A DNA stretch of 64,000 bases, taken from contig NC_056744.1 in NCBI RefSeq assembly GCF_019279795.1, positions 905,255,017 to 905,319,016 on the forward strand. Direction: 5' to 3'. The DNA is from Protopterus annectens. Its lineage: Eukaryota > Chordata > Ceratodontiformes > Protopteridae. Every line of letters begins with the position of its first letter. Within the stretch, counting starts at the first letter, position 1. Below, in pieces: positions 52,092-61,011 of this stretch. The position numbers and the translations under genes were made by a program. Below the pieces are notes generated by a model. That model was not told the origin of the DNA and made no database searches. It saw only the letters and a program-made list of their open reading frames with translations.

Positions 52092-52830
52092 CCCAACCAA
52101 AATTTAATACATAGGTTCATAGGTTGATACTAGGCTATCTGCCCTAGGGCATTTATAAGCCTAGCCAGAGTGTGTTTGGCTTTCGACACCCTTTTAGATT
52201 AGTTTTGTGCCTCTGTATAGTAGATCACAGAAGATAGCCCTTTTAAGGTTAGTTTACTGTGCCTCTGTCTAGTAGGGACACAGAAGAGATCCCAGGGGTA
52301 AACCTACGATCTCCCATCCACTCAAGATTTCTCTAAGATGGTCATTGAGGGGCTCTGCTTAACATGGATTGGGATTTTCTTCCAGAGTGATGGGAGCCTC
52401 TAGGATATGAACCTGTCCCTCCAGCAGGTCCTATTTATTTCTGTGCTGAGGTTTAAGTCCCTGGAGAGTGTAGCTCTAAGGGATTTGGATTTCCTGAGGT
52501 GGAGCATGTCCATTAATTCTGGGTTGGACATGGCTTTATACGTCAGGCACAGATCGCCTCTGAGTAGGTGGTAAGCAACAGAGTAGAGCTGGAGTTTCTT
52601 TAGCCTAACTGCGTAGGGCATCTGTTAGAGTCCCTTGCTCCTCTTGGTGAGGTACTTTTGGGGTCTTTCCAGTTGCTGCAGGTGGTCGGGTAAGGTACAT
52701 CCCAAATGGGGCATTGTATTCAATTATGGGCCTGAGGAGTGATGAGTAGAGGGGCACAATGACCTCTCTTGATCTAGATGTGAACCCTTTTGTGATAAGG
52801 TGGGAGTGGAACATTCTGATCGGAGAGTCT
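52092..52830 (-). mobile_element. CR1-like LINE copy 3, 3' end
   Basis: Minus-strand CR1 3' fragment of about 740 bp. The C-terminal ORF2 frames are 52605-52814 (YSSLLRPIIEYNAPFGMYLT) and 52400-52622 (LLRGDLCLTYKAMSNPELMD). The 3' UTR ends near 52092 and has the same nested inverted repeat as the other copies, at 52130-52164. It is 5'-truncated at about 52830, like most LINE insertions. Confidence 0.8.
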
Positions 52831-54060
52831 AAGGAGGACCGTAATTAGAAGCTACTGCTATGCCCAAGAAATATCAGAGAGCTACAGAAAATCCATACAT
52901 TTCTAAAACTCTCAAGGGAAAAGCAACTACCACAAGAAATTGTCTTCAAGAAAAAATCTTTTAGATCATTTGTAACTGCAGGTTCAGAGGTTAAGGGTAG
53001 CTTCAATGTTCATTAGGAATACCATGGAATCAAAAGATCTTAAAAGGGGGGACTAAAAGGAAGGGGATTAGCCGGTATAAAAACAGAAATGGCTGTAAGG
53101 AGAACTTTTAGATGGAAAAAATGCTTTATCTTGAAACAAGCATCTCACAAACACAATCAAGGAGAGATGGGAAGGGGATCAACAAGAGGTCAAAATTACT
53201 TTCAGTAACTCATCCAGAATATCAATTTGTCTGTCTCCGTGTTTTGAAGAGATGAGAATATCAGTAATTTAGGAGAAACTGTTACTGGTGACTACTAGAA
53301 CTGACAAAAGTAGTGGGATAAGCCTGATGGAGTAACACATTCATCCATGGTGAGTCAGCAGTATCTTGGGGGAGGCAACCAGAAGGATTCCTGCAGATAA
53401 GGCAGAAGTAGCAAAATAAATAAATAAATAAAAAGTTCCAAGGAAGTAATGGACCATGACTATTACATAACTTTTGTCTTGTGTAACAGACTTCTTTCAT
53501 CAAGGGAAATGGAAAAGCATAAACCATTCCAGGGGTATGGACATTCCATAGATGAAGTAGAACAGAGAAGCAGTAGCTGCATTTGGTATTAGTAGGAGAA
53601 GCTGATAAGCTACATCAAGGCATGGTCACATTTGGGGTAATTTCCATGATTCCAAAGGACTGGACTCCATCTGTGGAGGCATCAGCAAACAGAGTCTGCT
53701 AAAGACGTAGCTTTCCTAGGAATGCAACTAGACACCAGAAAGATGCTGGACTGAAACTTAATTTCCATACCCATACAGCTTCTTAGCACAAGGTGTATAA
53801 AACTGGCCCAGTCTCCAGTTTGATGAAGCACCAAACCACTGTCAAATTGCTGACATGGAGAAGGGAGTCCTGAAAGACCAAGAGTGCAAGATGAACTGCT
53901 CCGCCTCCAGATGCTAATATGCAAGGCAGTTTTGAAGAACACCTAAACCATGAACTGTCTCTTGTAATGCTTCTCACCATAGGGAAGATAATGTCCATGT
54001 GGACTGGTGCCATGGATTAGGTAACCTTACAGTATCTTTCGGTAAGGTTTGACAGCTCTG
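52831..54060 (-). pseudogene. DIRS L YR N-terminal half and RNase H remnants
   Basis: To the right of H and the CR1 fragment, nucleotides near 52975-53100 resemble the YR middle (GGTTCAGAGGTTAAG where others have GGTTCAAAAGGAGGC, then AGAAATGGCTGTAAGG). The frame 53783-54013 contains ILASGGGAVHLALLVFQDSL and LTVVWCFIKLETGPVLYTLC. These line up with RNase H ALTAFRDLLHPGQLLIRTDN and TTVMWYINKRGGTHSYPLC (short cited matches). It is a very old copy with no intact motif. Confidence 0.45.
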
Positions 54061-54700
54061 CCTACCTTTGCTGGTGCCACGTGCATGCTATGAAAATTTG
54101 AACTTGACACACATCCAGAGTGTCACTGCAGCATGTTCATGGGAATTCTGGCATTGAGGCACCAGTGGGATGGGATGCTACCAAGTGACCCAAACTCAAG
54201 GACAGATGTAAGAGATTCTTCTCAGCTTCAACATAAGGGGGATTACAGACCAATGGGATAGCATCTGCTCCAGTGGAAGACATGTCCTGCAAAGAACAGT
54301 GTTCAAGCTTCAACCGACAATACTACTAGCAGCTGGGACAGGGTCAGTGGAAATTTTCACTACAATGCCAAGAGAGTAGAACATTCTAATCACAGTATTA
54401 CTGAAATCTTTAATAGACTCCATGGAAGATAGTAATTAAAAGCTACTACTATTACAAATCATTAGTGGGACTGGCAAGCTTGACTGCTACCCCCAGAATT
54501 GTACCTGCCTTAGTAACCAAGTAGAGATAGGATGAGTGTCATATTTTGCAACATGGACCAATTACACAGACTATGAAAATTATCAAAATGAATTACTGGC
54601 TGCGAGTAAAAACTTCTGAAGCGAAAGCTGTAAAATGACAAATGATTTTTTTTTAACCTAAAACTGGTAAAGAGCCCAGATCTCTACCCAGAAATGCCCT
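54061..54700. other. Unassigned interval
   Basis: No convincing coding frame or repeat boundary. Bases 54160-54190 (GGCACCAGTGGGATGGGATG) faintly resemble the HSTR region of YR, but the position would be out of order for DIRS L. Bases 54378-54450 share two short blocks with 52811-52866. Confidence 0.4.
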
Positions 54701-55689
54701 ATAAAGCTGTGGTTAGATTCCGAACTCGATCCAACAACAACCTCAAGGTTTTGTTGCTAAAAGCTAGGAGTCTTAACACGAAACTGCATTCACTGGAAGC
54801 AGTGCTCACCTTGTAACATTTGTGCAGTCACAGAGACCTGGTTCAAGGCTGTGGAGAGCACCCCAGCCATACCAGGCTACACCTCCATCCACACATTCAG
54901 GCCACAAACTAAAGGCATGAAAACAAAAGGAGGCGGTATATCAATATTCATTTAAGATAAATAGACCCTCAGACTGATTAGACAGCACAATTCCCTGGAG
55001 AGTACAATTCCCTGGAGATACTTCCAAGTGCAATTAACTGCTGGCAGGACATCTATTCAAGTCACTGCCGGCTACAGGGCCTCCTCCATGAATCAGGACA
55101 CCCACTCTGCCTATTTGGATCTACTTGAGTTTATCATGATACATCCGAACACCATGCTTTTGGGCGAATAACTACTCATCAATTGACTGGGGAAATTACT
55201 CATGAGGAAACTCACTTGCCCAAAGGTTCCTCGACTTCACTAACTCCAGTGTTCTGACCAGCTAGTTGACACCCCCAAAAGGGGTGCCAACATCCTGGAC
55301 CTGATGCTTACCAACACGAGGGACTACTGTAGCACCTCCATTGTGAGGTGTTCCCTGATCACAAATCAGTCTCATTCAAAGTTATCATCACACTTAACTC
55401 CCCCCCCATATCAGAAACTAAACTAAAAAACTTCTCAAAGACAGATTCTAACCTCTTACTGGATGGTATAAATAGCTTCACTGCACCTCCGCCCTCAGAA
55501 GGAACTGGCAACTATGCAGAGTTCTACACAAATGCTTTATATAAACACCTGAACTGCAATGAAGTGGCCATACTGGACAGGACCAAAACAAGCTCCAAGG
55601 AAGAGCATACCTGCCTGGTGGACAACTGCCATTAACAGGCTTTACAATAAGAGGAAGAAACTGCTGTTTAAGAGGGAGCAAGCCGCAAA
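54700..55689 (+). mobile_element. CR1-like LINE copy 4, part 1 (endonuclease and linker)
   Basis: AP-endonuclease domain remnants on the plus strand near 54740-55230: NICAVTETWF, PAIPGYTSIHTFRP, GGGISIFI. The usual GDFN is decayed (LLGE then stop), and SINW follows. An acidic-Ser/Pro linker follows (55348-55635, with NYAEFYTNALYKHLN), equivalent to the copy-1 region at 720-760. DIRS K is inserted at 55690 and the element resumes at 61012. Confidence 0.75.
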
Positions 55690-55900
55690 AGTACAGTTTT
55701 GTACCTACCATAAATGAAGATGTTAGAGTGTATACACTGCTACAGTCATTACACTTGGGTTATCCTGCCGTCAGGCGGTTCCCCAGTCGGCTTGAGTTCC
55801 AAAGTCTTGATCCGGCATCTGTTGCCGTCGTCTCCTCCCTGACGTCAGTGCGACAGGGGTATATAAGATGCAGCAGATGCCATTTTCTTCAGTTTTTCTT
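55690..55900. repeat. Left (3') ITR of DIRS copy K
   Basis: From about 55730 it is inverted relative to 60820-60985: CAGTCATTACACTTGGGTTA, TCCTG..GTCAGGCGGTTCCCC, GAGTTCCAAAGTCTTG and the CRE/TATA block. The outer 40 bases recur only in the ICR. Confidence 0.85.
55840..55867 (+). promoter_or_regulatory. CRE + TATA promoter motif, copy K left ITR
   Basis: TGACGTCA at 55840-55847 and TATATAAG at 55860-55867, pointing into the element antisense to YR. Confidence 0.6.
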
Positions 55901-56084
55901 GCCCCAGATGTCAGGTGCCCCCAAAAAGGTAGGCAATTCAAATTGCTAATAAACATACATAAGAAAAGCAATCAACAACTTTCAGTTACCAGCAAATACT
56001 CCCCATAGGTAGTAAAGGGTAGAAGACATAGGCACGTACCAGCAAGTAAGAGGGGAAGGAGGGAGGGTAACCTGGACTGCAGCA

Positions 56085-56175
56085 GTGTATACACTCTAAC
56101 ATCTACATTTATGGTAGGTACAAAACTGTACTATGTTCATAGTGTTACACTGCTGCAGTCATTACACTTGGGTAG
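56085..56175. repeat. ICR of DIRS copy K
   Basis: AACATCTACATTTATGGTAG to AACTGTAC is joined to TATGTTCATAGTGTTACACT. Read on the minus strand this is GAACAT followed directly by AGTACAG, exactly the two observed outer ends of the element. Confidence 0.85.
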
Positions 56176-56204
56176 AATCCCAAACTGAGGTAGGGTGGCT
56201 GGTT

Positions 56205-57260
56205 CTAGAAGGCATTAGGGGTGGCTATAAGGCTCTGCAGCACTGCAGTGGTGAAGCCAGCTCTGGATGTAGAGTATAGAGGCAGATGGTAATGCTTGGT
56301 GAAGGTATGTACAAAACTCCAAGTTGCTGCTTCCAAAATGTCCTTGGTAGGTACTCCTCTGAGGTAGGCAGTTGAAGTGGCTGTTGCCCTGGTGGAGCGA
56401 GATCTAACGCTGTTAGGTACAGATTTCCCATGGTGTGTATAGCAGAAATGTATACAGTGTCCTATCCATTTTGAAATAGTATGTTTTGAAATGACTTTTC
56501 CCTGTGCTCCTGCTGCATATGCTACCAGTAATTGCTCAGATTTTCTGAAAATGTTGGTTTTGTCCAAGTAGAAGCGTAACTGCCTGTGAATGTCCAAAGA
56601 ATGCAGTAGTCTCTCCCCTTTATTCTGTAGATTTGGATAAAAAGTTGGTAAGTGAATAGTTTGGTTTAGAGCCACACTTGATACCACCTTTGGCATAAAC
56701 ATAGGGTTAGTTTTTAAAGACACCCTGTCTTGGTGGAAAATGATGAAAGGTTCCACTGCCATTAGTGCCTGTAATTCTGAAACTCTTCGTGCTGATGTTA
56801 TTGCCAGGAGCAGAGCAGTTTTCCAAGAGATATATTTTAAATCTGCTATGTTAGCTGGCTCAAAAAGGAGGTAATGTTAATTTTTCCAACACGAAGTTGA
56901 GGTCCCAAGTTGGAGTAGGAGGTCTATGTGCGGTCTTATGTTTTTAGCCCCTCTGAGGTACTGTTTTAGCAAAGGATTAGAGAAAATTGGTGGATCCGTG
57001 TTGTAATGAGCAGAGATGGCAGAGGCATGGATCTTGATGGATGAGAAGGAGAGGCCTTTGTCCAGCATCTCAGTTAAATATTGTAGTATCGGAGGAATAT
57101 TTGGGACAAGAGGGTCAAGGCCGTGAGCCTGGTTCCAGGCACAGAGTCTCTTCCATTTATCTGAATAGGCTTTCCTGGTACTAGGCCTTCTGGCCTCCAG
57201 AGTGACATCTATAACAGCTTTGGAGAGAGGCATTGCTTGCTTGACTAAGGAATCTTCCAT
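56205..57260 (-). pseudogene. DIRS tyrosine recombinase, copy K
   Basis: The start ATG at 57260 (MEDSLVKQAMPLSKAVIDVT) overlaps the last 16 bases of the RT/RH frame. The frame 56877-57260 has LEARRPSTRKAYSDKW and PNIPPILQYLTEMLDKG. A frameshift follows near 56870-56900. SARRVSEL is legible at about 56780-56800. The frame 56205-56762 has HRQLRFYLDKTNIFRKSEQL, SKWIGHCIHFCYTHHGKS, RSRSTRATATSTAYLRG and HTFTKHYHLPLYSTSR. The catalytic His of HxxR is Arg here (RSTR), so the recombinase is doubly disabled. It ends at the ICR. Confidence 0.85.
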
Positions 57261-58429
57261 GCAGCCAAGTTTAAAGTCTTTAGCTGGCTGTGAAGTATCT
57301 GATTGTTGTGCTGAATCAGCAGATGTGGGATTTGAGGCAAAATCCAGGGTGGTCCTTGTGCTAAGTTCTTTAAGATTGGGTACCAGTGCTGGCGTGGCCA
57401 GTCTGGTGCAATCAGGATCATCTTTGGCTCTTCTTGCCTGGCTTTTAAGAGTACCTTTGGAAGGAGAGGTAGTGGTGGGAAAGCATACACTTGTAGGTTT
57501 TTCCAGCTAAATGAGAGGACATCCACTTTCCATGCTTGTGGATGGCAAGTCCTTGTGCAGAATTTCTGTAGCTGGCAGTTCATTGGGGATGCAAACAGAT
57601 CTATGTCCGGGCTCCACCATTTTTGTGTGTTATTCTGAATATTTGTGGATTCACTTCCCATTCGTGGGGATCCATGCTGTTTCTGCTTAAGTCGTCTGCC
57701 AGTGTGTTTCTCTCTCCTGGCAGGAATTGTGCTTGTAGATGAACTTGATAGTTGTTCCACAAGGTCATGGCTTGTCTGCAGAGGGGATAAGAGTGAGTGC
57801 CCCCATGCTTGTTTATGTACCACATAACTGTGGTGTTGTCTGTCTTTAGTAGTAGTTGTCCTGGATGCAGCAGGTCCTTGAAGGCTATAAGGGCATTTTG
57901 TATAGCTAGCATCTCTTTTTGATTGATGTGAAGATGCCTTTGTTCTGCGGGACACTTGCCCTGAATACATTTTCCTGCCATGTGTGCTCCCCAGGCGTAA
58001 TCAGATACATCTGTTGTCAGTGTTTGCCTGGCTGTGGGTTGAATAAAAGGCTGTCCCTTGAGGTGACAAGCTTGAGCCCACTATCGAAACTCCTGTTGAA
58101 GGCAAGGAATTAGTGGTATAACTGTTTCCAAACTTTGACAGTGTTGAGACCAGACACTCTTTAGGTACCATTGTAGTTTCCTCATATGCAGTCTGGCATA
58201 TGGAATTAGTAGTATGCAAGATGCCATGTAACCCAAGGCCTGCGGATTTTTTCTTGCAGGGAGATGGGTTCTTGTTGCCATCAATTGAAAATATTGAGTC
58301 AGTTGTCCTTGCTTGTCTGGCATGAGATAAGCCATCTGGGCTGTTGTATTCAAGCTGGCACCCAGTAATATTATCTCTTGTGAGGGCACTAGTTTTGATT
58401 TCTTTTCGTTTACTGTGTACCCTAGGCAA
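57245..58429 (-). pseudogene. DIRS RNase H and C-terminal extension, copy K
   Basis: The frame 57601-57981 carries RNase H NQKEMLAIQNALIAFKDLL, LKTDNTTVMWYINK and NTLADDLSRN. The extension continues in frame 57245-57970: SPDIDLFASPMNCQLQKFCT, WKVDVLSFSWKNLQVYAFPP, ILIAPDWPRQHWYPILKNLA and the end LNLAAWKIP then stop at 57245. The first RNase H Asp region (TDVSDYAWG) lies near 57990-58020 in another frame. The last codons overlap the YR start in a different frame. Confidence 0.8.
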
Positions 58430-58430
58430 C

Positions 58431-59031
58431 TTACGCCAGATGCTTTAGAAGAATGTCCTTGCTCTCTGCTTGAATCAGGCAGTCGTCCGGGTACGGATAA
58501 ATGTGAATTCCTTTCTGTCTGCAAAATGCAATTACTGGTGCCAGACGCTTTGTGAAGACCCTGGACACAGTAGATAAGCCAAAGGGCAGTGCAGAGAATT
58601 GATAGTGCATTGAACCAGCTATGAATCTGAGGAATCTTCTGCAGTTTTGTCTGATAGGGACATGCAGGTATGCCTCCTTGAGGTCCAAGGTTACGAGCCA
58701 AGCTGTCTTGCCCAGCATGGGAAGAAGCTGTAGTGTCAACGTTTTGAATTTCGGAACATCCAGGTAAGTGTTTAGAGAAGAAAGATCCAGAATGGGCCTC
58801 CAGGCTTTGTCCTTTCTGGGAACCAGAAAGAGTCTCGAGTAAAATCCTTGTCCTTGCTCCTGTGATGGCACCTTTTGAATAGCTCTCATGTCCATGAGTG
58901 CTGTAATTTGTTTTGAGCCTCTGCCCATTTGGTGGCAGATTTGGCATTCCTTTTAACCTTGGCAGAGTGTGAAAGTGGAACCTGTAACCTTGAGATACAA
59001 TGTTGAGAACCCATTTGTCTTTGGTGATCAT
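58431..59031 (-). pseudogene. DIRS reverse transcriptase, copy K
   Basis: The frame 58431-58928 contains GFYSRLFLVPRKDKAWRPIL, LVTLDLKEAYLHVPIRQNCR and SMHYQFSALPFGLST, then FTKRLAPVIAFCRQ, and the active site YPYPDDCL (YPDD, as in copy I). A frameshift follows near 58431 at LKHLA, where other copies continue FVKRLL. The N-terminal linker lies in frame 58886-59080 (AAPLGGQLALLSQ). About 90 residues of linker and gag C-terminus near 59090-59130 are deleted relative to copy E. Confidence 0.8.
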
Positions 59032-59089
59032 ATGCCAATTGTGATAGAAGTGCCAGTTGTCCTCCCAAGGGGGCTGCCAAGAGAGAGAG

Positions 59090-60696
59090 CTGTTTGGCAG
59101 CTGTAGTGGGAAGTCATTGGGGCCGATGTAAGAAATCCTTCACCGTTTGCATAGATTTTGCCTTATCCTCCATTTTGTTTAATACCTCTTCTGCCTTAAC
59201 TCCAAATAACACATCCTGCTGCAAAGGTGCATCCAATAGTTTTGCTTTAACATGATCTGGTAACGTTATGTTCTTTTAACCAAGCACGTCTTCTAATGAC
59301 AGAACCTGTAACTGCAGCTCTACAGGAGGCCTCTAAAGAATCAAAACAACATTGCAAAGTATGTTTTCCCACGTGTTCAGCTGCATGCAATAAATCCTGC
59401 ATTTCCTTAAAATTAGGAGGATATGAATCTGGATGCATTTTTTTTGTCTCAGCTGAGACATCAAAAATTGCTGATATTTTAGCATGTGAAACTGGCAATT
59501 TAAGGCCCTCACTGCTAAGGTTGCAGACGTATATACTTTCTTCCCCCATCTGTCTAATGCTCCGGAATCTCTGTCAGAGGGGACTGGATTCTTTGCTGAT
59601 GAGGCCTTAACCCCTTTGGGTCCGTGAGGAATAAGTTTCATGGTCAGCCACAGGGCTTTTATAAAGAAATTTGTGTGAGTCAGGGACTCTGTAGTATCTG
59701 TCAGGCTTAACTGGGGCTGGAGGTAAAGAATCAGGATTTAAGCTGGATTCAGTATACACGTCATCCACAATATCTAACACTGGCGGAATAGCAAGGGGTC
59801 TGTGTTGAGGTAATAAAAAGTCTCCGAGCCTTTTCTTGGATTCTGAGTAATCCTGGCCTTCCCAATGGAAATGCTCCATCATGGTATGTAAGGTTTCCCC
59901 CAAAGGAGTAGTCCTCAGGTGGAGAGGCTGATGGAATTGATTCCTCAGCATCTGAATCCTCATAAGGGGGTAAAGAGTATCCTAGGTCTGAGGTTGAATC
60001 TGAAGAGATGGATACCTGGTCGGATGAGTCAGTCTGCATCCTGTCTAGGCCTTTTATCAGGAGGGGGATGGGACCCCCTGATCAGAGTGATTAGGTCTTC
60101 GGCCATTTTAAGCATTTGCTTCTTAGGCATGAAGGCCTGTCCTGGAGAATGCTGTATTTGTTTCTTTGTTTTTAAAGGAGGTTTAGACTTAGCAGAAGAT
60201 TTAATGCTTAACTGAGTAGGTCTGAAAACACCCTCTGAAGCTGCGGGTTGTTCAGCTACTCCGGATCCCTCTGAAGGGTTAGTTTCGGCAGGCTGAAAAT
60301 CCTGTGCATCCGAAGGCCCAGCCATCTCCACGTGGGAGTCAGAGGCGGTACAGAAGCGGTCGTCAGGGGCTGCGAAGGCACCTTGCTGAAAACCAGAGAA
60401 CCAGCGACTGGCCTAGAAGAGGCTTCGTCGGCCTCGGATGCCTATCCTTGTCTTTGCGCTTTTTATGTATTCCGGTCGTCGGAAGTTCCGACGGCATGGT
60501 GTAATTGAATTTTCTGCCAAAATAATGTCGGGCAAAATCAAACACACGTTTAACAGTGCGCTTGTTAAACCTAGCACAAAACAGACAACCAGTGATGTCG
60601 TGGTCTGGGCCTAGACATGGGATACAATAAGAATGGAAATCCTTATGAGGTATTTGCTTCCCCACAAGAAATACAGTTATTAACCTTTACGGACAT
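59090..60696 (-). pseudogene. DIRS gag, copy K
   Basis: Start ATG at 60696 (MSVKVNN), then the zinc array with family spacing. A one-base insertion near 60660 moves the rest to frame 60363-60665 (GKQIPHKDFHSYCIPCLGPD, ARFNKRTVKRVFDFARHYFG). The rest is in frames 60029-60331 (KKQMLKMAEDLITLIRGSHP), 59607-60039 (HFHWEGQDYSESKKRLGDFL, RYYRVPDSHKFLYKSP), 59333-59641 (RWGKKVYTSATLAVRALNCQ) and 59247-59549 (SCRAAVTGSVIRRRAWLKE). The KAKLLDAPLQQDVLFG-type signature is readable near 59200-59250. The Arg/Gly-rich tail is mostly deleted. Confidence 0.8.
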
Positions 60697-60819
60697 CGGT
60701 CTGAGGCAAAAAAAAGTTTCCCCAACGGGGTACTTAGCTTTGTAGAAGACTTCAGTTCTGGATTCGGAATGAAAATCTCAGGAGTCGGCCGACCGGCACT
60801 TGCGAACTGCTTTTGCTTT

Positions 60820-61011
60820 GGGCACCGCGCGGCAAGAAAGACCGACGAAAATGGCGTCGGCTGCATCTTATATACCCCTGTCGCACTGACGTCAGGGAGG
60901 AGGCGACAGCAATTGATGCCGGACCAAGACTTTGGAACTCAGGCTGACTGGGGAACCGCCTGACAGCAGGATAACCCAAGTGTAATGACTGCAGCAGTGT
61001 AACACGAACAT
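60820..61011. repeat. Right (5') ITR of DIRS copy K
   Basis: Inverted relative to 55730-55900. It ends TAACACGAACAT at 61011. Confidence 0.85.
60867..60894 (-). promoter_or_regulatory. CRE + TATA promoter motif, copy K right ITR
   Basis: TGACGTCA at 60887-60894 and TATATAAG on the minus strand at 60867-60874, directing transcription into gag. It mirrors 55840-55867 base for base. Confidence 0.65.

Larger units (their letters stand above)
55690..61011 (-). mobile_element. DIRS copy K, full length, nested in CR1 copy 4
   Basis: Complete family-1 DIRS of 5.32 kb on the minus strand: 5' ITR 60820-61011, gag 60696 to about 59090, RT/RH about 59030-57245, YR 57260-56205, ICR 56085-56175 and 3' ITR 55690-55900. 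The ends are AGTACAG and GAACAT. The flanking CR1 is continuous across the insertion when aligned with copies 1 and 2 (GCCGCAAA then CTGGAAACA), with no target duplication. Both ITRs keep perfect CRE octamers and TATA boxes, which suggests it is among the younger copies, though its genes carry several frameshifts. Confidence 0.92.

Noticed and set aside
60700..60735. Splice acceptor before DIRS gag (pyrimidine tract then CAG)
   Set aside because: TTTTTTTGCCTCAG before the gag ATG looks like an acceptor and recurs in E, I and K, but no matching donor could be identified in the short leader, so it is not annotated.
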